The position numbers were made by a program, and so were the translations under genes. Source: an uncultured Pseudomonadota bacterium (GTDB lineage Bacteria; Pseudomonadota; Gammaproteobacteria; Burkholderiales; SG8-39). From it: DNA of 53,128 bases. The notes under the pieces are model-generated. The model did no database searches. It was not told where the DNA came from and worked only from the letters and a program-made list of their open reading frames with translations. The DNA is taken from positions 1 through 53,128 of the forward strand of contig CAILKO010000015.1 of assembly GCA_903834835.1 (NCBI GenBank), written 5' to 3'. Shown piece by piece: positions 26,278-34,212 of this stretch. Each line of letters begins with the position of its first letter. Position 1 is the stretch's first letter.

Positions 26278-26736
26278 ATGACCAACCCGATACCCGCGCC
26301 GGGCATGCGCCCGAGCCAGCACGAGCATCTGCAGCGCTATCTGAAAACCAACGGCGAAGACGGCCATCTGTGGCTGTCGGACCGCAATCCCGGGCTTCCG
26401 CCCGCCCCCACGCTGATCCTGACAACCACCGGGCGCAAGAGCGGCACGCGCTACCTGAACCCGCTGATCTACGGGCAGTTCGGCAGCAACTATGTGGTCA
26501 TCGCGTCGAAAGGCGGCGCGCCCGCGCACCCGGCCTGGTACCTGAACCTCATGGCCGGTCCGGAAGTCGACGTGCAGGTGAAGGCGACGAAGTTCCGTGC
26601 CCGGGCGCGCGTCGCGACGGGCGAAGAGCGCGCGGGGATCTGGAAGAAGATGGCAGTGGTGTATCCGCCCTACGACGAGTACCAGGCGAAAGCGGGACGA
26701 GAGATCCCGGTGGTGGTACTGGAACCTCTCGCCTGA
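26278..26736 (+). CDS. Nitroreductase/deazaflavin-dependent oxidoreductase family (Ddn-like)
   Basis: The 152-residue split-barrel protein carries LILTTTGRKSGTRYLNPLIYGQFG and VIASKGGAPAHPAWYLNL, the signature of the Ddn family. In actinobacteria the family uses coenzyme F420; other members bind flavins. It is the last gene of the plus-strand run, 16 bases after the DUF35 gene, with GGAG before its ATG. A reductase step in the pathway is inferred. Whether this host makes F420 cannot be told from the window. Confidence 0.85.
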   Translation: MTNPIPAPGMRPSQHEHLQRYLKTNGEDGHLWLSDRNPGLPPAPTLILTTTGRKSGTRYLNPLIYGQFGSNYVVIASKGGAPAHPAWYLNLMAGPEVDVQVKATKFRARARVATGEERAGIWKKMAVVYPPYDEYQAKAGREIPVVVLEPLA

Positions 26737-26755
26737 GCCGGGAAGGAAGCCGGAA

Positions 26756-26845
26756 TCAGTCCAGCAGCGTGCCGAAGGCGAAGCCGAAGGTGCCCAGGAA
26801 CACCACGAGCTTCACCATGAAGACAAGCTTCTCTCCGCCATTCAT
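26756..26845 (-). CDS. Small membrane protein, 29 residues (perhaps 44 with a rare start)
   Basis: From the ATG at 26845 the frame reads MNGGEKLVFMVKLVVFLG, then a hydrophobic TFGFAFGTLLD: one short transmembrane segment. Upstream in frame the sequence stays plausible (SANPISADDKKFSQ) back to an ATT at 26890 that follows GAGGAGA at a good distance. A 44-residue product from a non-canonical start is therefore possible. No family is recognised with certainty. It is convergent with the Ddn-like gene. Confidence 0.4.
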   Translation of the reverse strand: MNGGEKLVFMVKLVVFLGTFGFAFGTLLD

Positions 26846-26913
26846 CTGGGAAAACTTCTTGTCGTCGGCGGATATCGGGTTGGCAGAAATGATCGTCTCC
26901 TCGAGTGGTTGGG

Positions 26914-27020
26914 CGGGGCGGGAACGCCCCGAGAACCAGCTTACGGAGGAAAGCTGACAAATACCTGTCGTACGCGTCAGACTGGGTTCCGCCGGCAAGC
27001 TGCTGCCTGACGCGGAACCC
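26914..27020. other. Two inverted repeats in the gap before the molybdenum hydroxylase stop
   Basis: The first hairpin at 26914-26931 has arms CGGGGCG and CGCCCCG around GGAA. The second has arms GGGTTCCGC (26984-26992) and GCGGAACCC (27012-27020) with a 19-base loop. On the minus strand they lie after the xanthine dehydrogenase-type gene and before the small membrane protein, so they could end transcription or protect the 3' end. Neither has a T-tract. Confidence 0.35.
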
Positions 27021-27038
27021 GTCCCGATTCGCCGCGTG

Positions 27039-29318
27039 TCAGGCGGCCCTGCCCTGCAACGCCCGCCAGATGCGCTCCCGCGTAGCCGGCATCGCAATGT
27101 CGCGCACCCCCGAAGCCGCATCGAGCGCGTCCACCACCGCATTGATTACCGCAGGCGTCGCACCCACGGTGCCCGCCTCGCCCGCGCCCTTCACGCCGAG
27201 CGGGTTGGTCTTGCACAGCGTGTGCTGGAACACGATCTTCATGTTCGGCATGTCGTCGGCGCGCGGCATCGCATAGTCCATGAAGGAACCCGTGATGAGC
27301 TGGCCGTCCGCGTTATAGACCGCGTGCTCGAGCAGCGCCTGGCCGAGGCCCTGCACGACGCCGCCGTGCACCTGTCCCTCGAGCAGCATGGGATTGATCG
27401 CGCGGCCGAAATCGTCCGCGATCGTATAGTTCACGAAGGCCATCGCGCCGGTCTCGGGATCGATCTCGGTCTCGACAATATGACAGCCGTTCGGGAAGGT
27501 CAGCGCCTCCGGCACGCGCTTGTAGGAGGTGAGGAGCTCGCCCGCCTTGCCCGCCACCTCGAACAGCGACACGCTGCGATCGGTGCCGGCCACCCAGTAG
27601 CGCCCGTCGCGGAATTCGAGATCCGAGGCCGCCGCCTCGAGCATGCCCGAGGCCTCCTCCATCCCTTTGACGATGATCGCGTCGGCCGATCCGCTGGTCG
27701 CCGCGAGGAACACGGCCGCGAATCGCGAACCGCCCGTCATGCCGGGCGGGGTCAGATCGCTGTCGCCCGTCACCACGCGCACCTTTTCCACATCCACGCC
27801 GAGCTTGTCCGACACCATCTGCACGATGGATGTGATCTGACCCTGGCCGTTGTCCTGCGGGCCGCAGGTGACGACCACCTCGTCCCGCGTCACCTTCATC
27901 GGGGCCTCGTCCGCGCCGCCGCCGCCGCAGCGTTCGATATACATCGCCAGACCGATGCCGCGCAGCTTGCCCGATTTCTCGGCCGCCTTGCGTCGCGCCG
28001 GAAACCCGGCCCAGTCCGCCTCCTGCATGCAGCGCTCCATCACCGACTGGAAGGCGCCGCTGTCGTAGGTAAGCCCGGCCGGCGTCTTGAACGGCAGCTC
28101 CTCGGGCCGGATGAAGTTGCGCCGCCGGATCTCGTCCTGACTCAGGCCGAGCTCGCGCGCTGTGACATCGATCAGGCGTTCGATCGCATAGATACCCTCC
28201 GGCCGGCCCGCGCCGCGGTAGGCATCGACCGGCGTCGCGTTGGTCAGCACGCCGTAGAGCCGCATCGACATCGCCGGCGTGCGGTATACGCCGGGCAGCA
28301 TCACCCAGATCGACTGTGGCGGCACCGGCGAAAAGAAGGACATGTAGGCCCCGAGCGCGGAGTGCGTCGTCGCGCGCAGCGCGAGAATATGGCCGTCCTT
28401 GTCGAGCGCGAGCTCGGCGCGCGTGAAGTGATCGCGCCCCTGACCGTCGGACAGGAAGCCCTCGCTGCGATCGGAAGTCCAGCGTACCGCGCGCTTCAGC
28501 CGGCGCGAGGCCCAGACGACCAGCGCCTGTTCCGGATGCGGCATGGCCTTCATGCCGAAGGCCCCGCCCACGTTCTGCGCACGCACCGCGAGCTTGCCCT
28601 TCACCCCGAGTACGGCCTCGACCGCGTTCTTGATGATGTGGGTGCTCTGGCTGGGGGTATACAGGAAGGACTTGTCTGCGGCCGCGTCGTAATCGGCCAC
28701 GGCCGCGCGTGGTTCCATCGGGTTCGCCACGAGCCGCTGGTTGGGAATGTCGAGGCGCGTCACATGCGCGGCCTGCGCAAAGGCTGCCGCCACCGCCGCC
28801 TCGTCGCCGAATTGCACTTCGAAGGCCACGTTGCCCGGGAGTTCCTCGTGCAGACGCGGCGCCTCCGGCGCGGCCGCCTTCACGACATCGGTCGTCGCGC
28901 CGAGCGCCTCGTAGTCGACCAGCACGAGTTCCGACGCGTCGCGCGCCTGGGCAAGCGTCTCCGCGATCACCAGCGCGACGGGGTCGCCTGCGAAGCGCGC
29001 CTTGCCGATCGCAAGGATCGGTCGCTTCGGATCGGCGCGCGGCGTACCGTCGAAGTTCTTTACCGGCACCGAGCACAGGATGGGATTCAAGCCGTCGGCC
29101 TCGACGTCCTTCCCGGTCAGCACGGCGACCACGCCCGGGGCGCGCAGCGCCGCCGTCGTGTCGATACCGAGGATGCGCGCATGCGCATGCGGCGAGCGCA
29201 GCACATACGCATGTGCCGCACCGTCGATGCGCACATCGTCGCTGTACACCCCGCGTCCCTGCAGCAGGCCCGCGTCCTCGAGACGCGGCATGGATTGTCC
29301 GATGGCGAACTTGGTCAT
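27039..29318 (-). CDS. Xanthine dehydrogenase family molybdopterin-binding (large) subunit
   Basis: The 759-residue protein is the molybdenum-cofactor subunit of the CoxL/CutL/xanthine dehydrogenase family. It opens IGQSMPRLEDAGLLQGRGVYSDDVRIDG, and has VGGAFGMKAMPHPEQALVVWASRRLKRAVRWTSDR, PVDAYRGAGRPEGIYAIERLID, and GGGGADEAPMKVTRDEVVVTCGPQDNGQGQ. The ATG at 29318 follows AAAGGA; longer frames are not supported. Usually two partner genes (FAD subunit and 2Fe-2S subunit) accompany it; neither is present here. It probably hydroxylates an aldehyde or N-heterocycle if partners exist elsewhere. The TfoX-like gene precedes it by 26 bases. Confidence 0.92.
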   Translation of the reverse strand: MTKFAIGQSMPRLEDAGLLQGRGVYSDDVRIDGAAHAYVLRSPHAHARILGIDTTAALRAPGVVAVLTGKDVEADGLNPILCSVPVKNFDGTPRADPKRPILAIGKARFAGDPVALVIAETLAQARDASELVLVDYEALGATTDVVKAAAPEAPRLHEELPGNVAFEVQFGDEAAVAAAFAQAAHVTRLDIPNQRLVANPMEPRAAVADYDAAADKSFLYTPSQSTHIIKNAVEAVLGVKGKLAVRAQNVGGAFGMKAMPHPEQALVVWASRRLKRAVRWTSDRSEGFLSDGQGRDHFTRAELALDKDGHILALRATTHSALGAYMSFFSPVPPQSIWVMLPGVYRTPAMSMRLYGVLTNATPVDAYRGAGRPEGIYAIERLIDVTARELGLSQDEIRRRNFIRPEELPFKTPAGLTYDSGAFQSVMERCMQEADWAGFPARRKAAEKSGKLRGIGLAMYIERCGGGGADEAPMKVTRDEVVVTCGPQDNGQGQITSIVQMVSDKLGVDVEKVRVVTGDSDLTPPGMTGGSRFAAVFLAATSGSADAIIVKGMEEASGMLEAAASDLEFRDGRYWVAGTDRSVSLFEVAGKAGELLTSYKRVPEALTFPNGCHIVETEIDPETGAMAFVNYTIADDFGRAINPMLLEGQVHGGVVQGLGQALLEHAVYNADGQLITGSFMDYAMPRADDMPNMKIVFQHTLCKTNPLGVKGAGEAGTVGATPAVINAVVDALDAASGVRDIAMPATRERIWRALQGRAA

Positions 29319-29344
29319 GGCTGTAGTTCCTTTCTGTGCGGCAT

Positions 29345-29689
29345 CTAGCCGGATTTTCCGGTCTTCACGAATTCGAGCGACTGCTTGAGGAGCGCCAGAT
29401 CCTTCGCGTAACCCGCAGGATCGGCGTAACGGACTTCCACCCATTCGCGGGTGCTGGAGCGGCCCTTCGGCTGGAACGGTGCGATATTGTCGCGGGAAAA
29501 CTGCAGTTCCGTCGCCACCGTTCCGGGCACCCGGATGCCGACCGCGCCGTTCCAGATGCAGGCGAACATGCGGTCGTTCACGAAATAGGCGGCAAGACCG
29601 GTCATCTCCCCGCCCTCCACCCCCGGGAGCTTGAGCAGCAGCGCATCGAGGGCCGTCTTCACGGCGGCATCCCTGTCATCAAGTTTCAT
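29345..29689 (-). CDS. TfoX N-terminal domain-like protein
   Basis: The 114-residue protein has GEMTGLAAYFVNDRMFACIWNGAVGIRVPG, which recalls the TfoX N-terminal fold (K-M-F-G...YxNGxxFA...G.LYLR). The remainder is SSTREWVEVRYADPAGYAKDLALLKQSLEF. I chose the ATG at 29689; an upstream in-frame codon at 29719 would run close to the palindrome. It is transcribed 26 bases before the molybdenum hydroxylase gene, so both probably share a promoter controlled at operator site 2. A role as a small accessory or DNA-uptake-type regulator is unproven. Confidence 0.65.
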   Translation of the reverse strand: MKLDDRDAAVKTALDALLLKLPGVEGGEMTGLAAYFVNDRMFACIWNGAVGIRVPGTVATELQFSRDNIAPFQPKGRSSTREWVEVRYADPAGYAKDLALLKQSLEFVKTGKSG

Positions 29690-29720
29690 CGGGCGGCATC
29701 CTGGTGCATTCCGGCGCACA

Positions 29721-29740
29721 TAGTAACATATATGTTACCT
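29721..29740. promoter_or_regulatory. Palindromic operator candidate, GTAAC-N6-GTTAC (site 2)
   Basis: The core at 29723-29738 is GTAACATATATGTTAC, a perfect 16-base palindrome. It lies in the 70 bases between the stop of the CoA ligase (29760) and the start of the TfoX-like gene (29689), 33 bases before that start. This position suits control of the TfoX/molybdenum hydroxylase pair. Confidence 0.65.
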
Positions 29741-29759
29741 TTATAAAGGAAATCCTTCG

Positions 29760-31385
29760 TCATGCTCCCCTCACCGTCGGACCGGCACGTCCGGCGTCGA
29801 GCCCGAGATCGGTCGCCCGCGCGCGCAGGCCCTTGTCGGCCTTCAGGCGGAACTTCTCCACGCGGTGCGTGGCCGTGAGCGGCAGAGTGTCGACGAACGC
29901 CACATAGCGCGGCACCTTGATCGCGGCGAGCCGGGCGCGGCACCAGGCCGCGACTTCCTGCGCATCCAGGGCCGCCCCCTCGCGCCTCACCACCGCCACG
30001 AGGATGTCGTCCTCGCCGAGTTCCGCGGGCACCGCGATCGCCGCGGCCTGCAGCACGGCGGGATGCTCGCCGATGACCCGGTCCAGTTCCGCACCCGAGA
30101 TGTTCTCGCCGCGCTTGCGGATGATGTCCTTCTTGCGCGCGATGAACCAGAAGTAGCCGTCCGCGTCGCGCCGTCCGAGATCGCCCGTCAGAAACCAGCC
30201 CTCGCGAAACGCGGCCGCGGTCTGCTCCGGATCGCGGAAATAGCCCTGCATCATCACCGGCGTCTTCACCAGGAATTCGCCCTCGGTGCCGTCCGCCACC
30301 GGGTGTCCTTCGTCATCCGCGATGATCACCTCCGAAAACGGCCGCGCCGGATCCGGGTGCTTCGCGAGCGGCCCGGCGCTGCCCTCCTTCACCGCATGGA
30401 AGGGATTGTTCAGAACGCCCGGTATCTCGGACATGCCATAGCCCTCGATCAGCACCGGCACATTGAACTGTTCGCGATAGGCGCGATAGACCTCGGGCGA
30501 GATCGGCGCGCCATAGAGCTTGCGGATGCGGTGCGAGGCATCGTATTCGCTGCGCGGGCGCTGGATCAGGATGTTGGTGATCGCGGCGATCGTGTTCACC
30601 TGCGTGACGCCGGCCGCGGCCGCGTTGCGCCAGAAACTGGAGGCGGAGAAGCGCGGCTCGAGCACCAGCGTCGCGCCCGCCGCAATCGCCCCGTGGAGCG
30701 AATAGAACAGCGCATTCAGATGGAACATCGGCAGGATGCAGTAGAGCCGGTCTTCGGGCACGAGCTGCATGCGCTCGACGAAGGCCTCGCCCACCAGCAC
30801 CACACTGCGCTGGCTGTGCATCACGCCTTTCGGAAAGCCGGTGGTGCCCGAGGTATAGATGAGCACGCAGGTCGCATCCGGCCGTCCGGCCGGCGGGGGC
30901 GGCTCGCCCGCGCCCGGCAGCGACTCCGCGAAGCCCTGCAGACCGCCCGCCGCGCGCTCCGCGAGCATCAGCCAGGGCGCGGCATCGAGCGTGGCGCAGG
31001 CCTCGCGCACGACCGCGAGCACCGGTTCCGAGCACAGCACGCCGCTCACCCCCGCGTGCTTCAGCACATAGCCCGCCTCGGCCGCGCCGAAAGCCGGGTT
31101 TACCGGCACCATGATCGCGCCCAGGCGCGCAAGCGCGTGCCAGGCGATCGCGAGCACCGGATGGTTTTCCATCATCACGCCGACGCGATCGCCCTCGCCC
31201 ACGCCGCGCCCGGCGAGCACCGCAGCCGCGCGCGCGACCTCGGCGGCGAACGCGCCGTAGCCGAGCGTCCTGCCCTGGAACACGATGAACGGATGCTCCG
31301 GCCGGCGCGCAACGCGGCTCTGGAGGAAAGACCCGAGCGTCTCATCGTGTTCCGGATAGCTGCGGATCACCTCGAGCGGCGTCAT
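29760..31385 (-). CDS. Class I adenylate-forming CoA ligase (CaiC-like)
   Basis: The 541-residue protein activates an acid to its CoA ester. Motifs in order: CVLIYTSGTTGFPKGVMHS (about 173-191), EGYGMSEIPG, LTGDLGRRDADGYFWFIARKKDIIRKRGENISGAELD, and THRVEKFRLK near the C-terminus with the adenylation lysine. The GYGMSE and KKDIIRKRGENIS segments resemble CaiC-type ligases more than FadD. It is divergent from the 2-hydroxyacid dehydrogenase gene. It differs clearly from the ligase at 5534 and is likely to use a different acid. Confidence 0.92.
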   Translation of the reverse strand: MTPLEVIRSYPEHDETLGSFLQSRVARRPEHPFIVFQGRTLGYGAFAAEVARAAAVLAGRGVGEGDRVGVMMENHPVLAIAWHALARLGAIMVPVNPAFGAAEAGYVLKHAGVSGVLCSEPVLAVVREACATLDAAPWLMLAERAAGGLQGFAESLPGAGEPPPPAGRPDATCVLIYTSGTTGFPKGVMHSQRSVVLVGEAFVERMQLVPEDRLYCILPMFHLNALFYSLHGAIAAGATLVLEPRFSASSFWRNAAAAGVTQVNTIAAITNILIQRPRSEYDASHRIRKLYGAPISPEVYRAYREQFNVPVLIEGYGMSEIPGVLNNPFHAVKEGSAGPLAKHPDPARPFSEVIIADDEGHPVADGTEGEFLVKTPVMMQGYFRDPEQTAAAFREGWFLTGDLGRRDADGYFWFIARKKDIIRKRGENISGAELDRVIGEHPAVLQAAAIAVPAELGEDDILVAVVRREGAALDAQEVAAWCRARLAAIKVPRYVAFVDTLPLTATHRVEKFRLKADKGLRARATDLGLDAGRAGPTVRGA

Positions 31386-31485
31386 GCCGTTCCGCCCCGC
31401 GGGGCGCGCCCTGCCTGATCCATGCTTCCTCCCCGGCTCCGGCCGGTGTCGGCCACAGGGGCGGCAGTGTACCGGCTGGACACCC

Positions 31486-31491
31486 TAGAAT
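31486..31491 (+). promoter_or_regulatory. Possible -10 element TAGAAT
   Basis: TAGAAT is 39 bases before the start of the 2-hydroxyacid dehydrogenase in the 145-base divergent region. It is the same hexamer as upstream of the genes at 44592 and 51521. No good -35 is visible. Confidence 0.35.
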
Positions 31492-31530
31492 CGACTCCGA
31501 TCGCACTCTCCCAGTCCTGCCGGGCACGCC

Positions 31531-32511
31531 ATGCGCATAGCCGTCATCGATGACTTCCAGAACGTCGCACGCCAGTCGGCCGACTGGTCGAGCCTGCCTC
31601 CGGACTGCGAGCTCACGTTCTTCCACGATCACCTCACGGACGAGCGCGCGCTCGTCGAGCGCCTGCGCGAATTCCAGGTGATCGTGATCATGCGCGAACG
31701 CACGCCCTTCCCGGGAACACTCATCGCCGCACTGCCACGGCTGAAGCTGCTCGTAACGACCGGGCCGCGCAATTTCTCGATCGATCTGGAGGCGGCGACC
31801 CGCGCCGGCGTGCTGGTCTGCGGCACGGACAGCTTCGGCCCGCCGCCTGCGGAACTCGCCTGGGGACTCATCCTCGCGCTCGCGCGTCACATCCCCTTCG
31901 AGGATGCGGCGATGCGCAAGGGTCGCTGGCAGACGACGCTCGGCACCGCGCTCTCGGGCAAGACGCTCGGCCTGCTCGGTCTGGGCAAACTCGGCGCGTT
32001 GACCGCGCGCATCGGCGCGGCCTTCGGCATGGACTGCATCGCCTGGAGCCAGAATCTCACGCCGGCGCGCGCCGCCGAAGCCGGCGTCGCGCCGGTCGCG
32101 AAGGACGAACTCTTCGCGCGCGCCGACGTGCTCTCCATCCACCTTGTGCTGAGCGAGCGTACGCGCGGGCTGGTCGGCGCGCGCGAACTCGGCCTGATGA
32201 AACCCTCCGCCTTCCTGGTGAACACCGCGCGTGGCCCGATCGTGGACGAGGCGGCGCTCATTGCGGCGCTGCACGCGCGGCGCATCGCGGGCGCGGGCCT
32301 GGATGTGTACGACGTCGAGCCGCTGCCCGAGCGTCACCCGCTCAGGTCGCTCCCCAACGTGGTGCTCACGCCGCATCTGGGCTATGTGAGCGCCGAGGGC
32401 TATCGCGTGATGTACGGCGGTGCGCTCGCCGACATCCTCGCCTTTCTGGAAGGCAAACCGCTGCGCGCGCTGAACAGCTTCGATGAGCAGAATCAGGGGA
32501 CCCGGACCTAG
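31531..32511 (+). CDS. D-2-hydroxyacid dehydrogenase family protein
   Basis: The 326-residue NAD-dependent dehydrogenase has the nucleotide motif GLLGLGKLGALTARIGAAFG. The catalytic triad of the family is visible: Arg in NTARGPIVDE, Glu in DVYDVEPLPERHPL and His in TPHLGYVS. It reduces a 2-oxoacid or oxidises the D-2-hydroxyacid; phosphoglycerate dehydrogenase-like members look the same. The stop codon touches the palindrome at 32511-32534, and the next gene is convergent. Confidence 0.92.
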   Translation: MRIAVIDDFQNVARQSADWSSLPPDCELTFFHDHLTDERALVERLREFQVIVIMRERTPFPGTLIAALPRLKLLVTTGPRNFSIDLEAATRAGVLVCGTDSFGPPPAELAWGLILALARHIPFEDAAMRKGRWQTTLGTALSGKTLGLLGLGKLGALTARIGAAFGMDCIAWSQNLTPARAAEAGVAPVAKDELFARADVLSIHLVLSERTRGLVGARELGLMKPSAFLVNTARGPIVDEAALIAALHARRIAGAGLDVYDVEPLPERHPLRSLPNVVLTPHLGYVSAEGYRVMYGGALADILAFLEGKPLRALNSFDEQNQGTRT

Positions 32512-32534
32512 ATAGTAACGTTTTCGTTACTATC
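32511..32534. promoter_or_regulatory. Palindromic motif GTAAC-N6-GTTAC with 10-base arms (site 3)
   Basis: Arms GATAGTAACG and CGTTACTATC surround TTTT. The motif lies in the 28-base gap between two convergent stop codons, so it is in no promoter position for either neighbour. It could be an operator left from an earlier arrangement, a roadblock site or a transcription end signal. Its near-identity to the site at 52951 argues that it belongs to the same protein-binding family. Confidence 0.55.
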
Positions 32535-32539
32535 CGTGT

Positions 32540-33892
32540 TCAGTCCCGCCGCTTTCCCCCTGCATAACGGCTCACCGGACGCGGCAGTCCGAGATTCTCG
32601 CGCAGCGTCCGTCCTTCGTACTCGGTGCGGAACAGCCCGCGGCGTTGCAGCTCGGGCACCACGAGGTCGACGAAGTCGTCGAGCGCGCCGGGCAGGTAGG
32701 GCGGCAGCAGGTTGTAGCCGTCCAGCGCCCCTTTCCTGAACCAGTCCTCCATATGGTCCGCCACCTGCGACGGAGTGCCCTTGATGAACACGCGCTGACG
32801 CGCCGCGGCAATGCGCATGGCGAGCTGGCGGATGCTCAGTTTTTCGTCACGCGCGAGCTTCGTGGTGGTCGTGAACGAGCTCGTCGCGCCGGGCGGCGGC
32901 ACCAGCTCAGGCAAGGGCCCGTCCATGTCGTAGGGCGACAGATCCACGCCGCCCAGCGTGAAGGACAGCACCTCGCGCGCGACGATCGGGTGGATGAGCG
33001 ACTGCAGGTAGTCGAATTTCTCCTCGGCCTCAGCGGCTGTCTTCGCGACCAGAACGCTGAGTCCGGGCAGCACCACCACATGGTCCGGATTGCGGCCGAG
33101 ATCCGCCGCCTTGCCCTTCAATTCGTCGTAGTAGGCCCTGGCTTCTGCGAAGGTGAGATGCGCCGTGAAGATCGCCTCGCCGTACTCGGCGGCGAAGGCG
33201 ATGCCGGTGGGCGAAGCGCCGGCCTGCACCATGACCGGATGACCCTGGGGTGGCCGGGCAATGTTGAGCGGCCCCTTCACCGAAAAGTACTCACCCTTGT
33301 GGCCCAGCGTGTGCATGCCTTCAGGATGGAAGAACAGGCCCGATGCCTTGTCATAGCAGAAGGCATCGTCATCCCAGCTGTCCCACAGCCCCTTCACGAC
33401 ATCGGTGAACTCGCGCGCGCGGTGATAGCGCTCTTCCTTGCCGTAGTGCGCGTCGCGCCCGAAGTTGTAGGCCTCATAGGGCAGCGCGGACGTCACGATG
33501 TTCCAGCCCGCGCGCCCGCCGCTCAGATGATCGAGCGAAGCGAACTTGCGCGCGATGTGAAAGGGCTCGTTGTAGCTCGTGGTCGCGGTCGCGACGAGGC
33601 CGATGCGCTCGGTCACCATCGCAAGCGCAGAGAGCAGCGTGAGTGGCTCGAACCAGGAGATGTACTGCGAGGAGCGCGACAGCGCGTCCATGTGTGCTTC
33701 GCGAACTGCGAGCGAGTCCGCGAAGAAGATCATGTCGAACTTGCCGCGCTCCGCGGTGCGCGCGATGTCGGCATAGTGCCGGATATTCACGCCCGCATCG
33801 GCCTGCGCCTGGGGATGGCGCCAGGATGTGACGTGGTGCCCGGTATTGATCAGGAAGGCGCCGAGACGCATCCTGCGATTCTGATTCGCCAT
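32540..33892 (-). CDS. LLM class flavin-dependent monooxygenase (NtaA/SnaA/DszA type)
   Basis: The 450-residue protein opens RMRLGAFLINTGHHVTSWRHPQA and contains KFDMIFFADSLAV, VTERIGLVATATTSYNEPFHIARKFASLDHLSGGRAGWNIVTS, and PVMVQAGASPTGIAFAAEYGEAIFT. These are the marks of the NtaA/SnaA/DszA monooxygenases that act with a separate FMN reductase on chelators, sulfur compounds or other ring substrates. ATG 33892 follows GGAGGGGGA. It is preceded by a small 58-residue gene, with a strong hairpin between them. No flavin reductase gene is in the window. Confidence 0.92.
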   Translation of the reverse strand: MANQNRRMRLGAFLINTGHHVTSWRHPQAQADAGVNIRHYADIARTAERGKFDMIFFADSLAVREAHMDALSRSSQYISWFEPLTLLSALAMVTERIGLVATATTSYNEPFHIARKFASLDHLSGGRAGWNIVTSALPYEAYNFGRDAHYGKEERYHRAREFTDVVKGLWDSWDDDAFCYDKASGLFFHPEGMHTLGHKGEYFSVKGPLNIARPPQGHPVMVQAGASPTGIAFAAEYGEAIFTAHLTFAEARAYYDELKGKAADLGRNPDHVVVLPGLSVLVAKTAAEAEEKFDYLQSLIHPIVAREVLSFTLGGVDLSPYDMDGPLPELVPPPGATSSFTTTTKLARDEKLSIRQLAMRIAAARQRVFIKGTPSQVADHMEDWFRKGALDGYNLLPPYLPGALDDFVDLVVPELQRRGLFRTEYEGRTLRENLGLPRPVSRYAGGKRRD

Positions 33893-33907
33893 TCCCCCTC
33901 CGTGGAC

Positions 33908-33943
33908 GCCAGCCTCCGGCGGTCCTGCCCGCCGGAGGCTGGC
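33908..33943 (-). promoter_or_regulatory. Strong 15-base-pair hairpin between two minus-strand genes
   Basis: The arms GCCAGCCTCCGGCGG and CCGCCGGAGGCTGGC are perfectly complementary around TCCTGC. On the minus strand the hairpin begins at the stop of the small gene and ends 16 bases before the monooxygenase start, next to its ribosome site. There is no T-tract, so it may slow or process the transcript, protect the upstream part, or act as an attenuator rather than a simple terminator. Confidence 0.5.
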
Positions 33944-34119
33944 TACTGGCGAGCTTCTGCGGCGAGGGCGTCCAGCAGCTCGCCCATCGTGTGATCCGCC
34001 CAGTGCTCCGGATCGGCTTCGATCTTCGCGTCGCCGCGCGCAATCACGTCCTGGCCGATCTTGCGCCGTTCGCAAAAGCTGCGCCAGAAGTCCTTGATCT
34101 CCTGCGCTGTCATGTCCAT
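33943..34119 (-). CDS. Small conserved-looking protein, 58 residues
   Basis: From ATG 34119 the product reads MDMTAQEIKDFWRSFCERRK, continuing through DPEHWADHTMGELLDALAAEARQ; it is charged, helical and has no membrane segment. GAGG lies about eleven bases upstream. An alternative ATG is two codons later. It is the gene immediately upstream of the luciferase-like monooxygenase, so it may be a small partner of it. I recognise no family. Confidence 0.55.
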   Translation of the reverse strand: MDMTAQEIKDFWRSFCERRKIGQDVIARGDAKIEADPEHWADHTMGELLDALAAEARQ

Positions 34120-34212
34120 GGGGAAAACGCCTCGATTGGGAATGGAAGTGGTGGGACAAGCGGGGGGGTACAACCCGCCGGGCGCGTACTGTGCACCGGG
34201 CCGCAGCCGGGG

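Noticed and set aside
32511..32534. Simple Rho-independent terminator
   Set aside because: The stem is AT-rich and no T-tract follows; near-identical cores lie before start codons elsewhere, which favours a protein-binding site.
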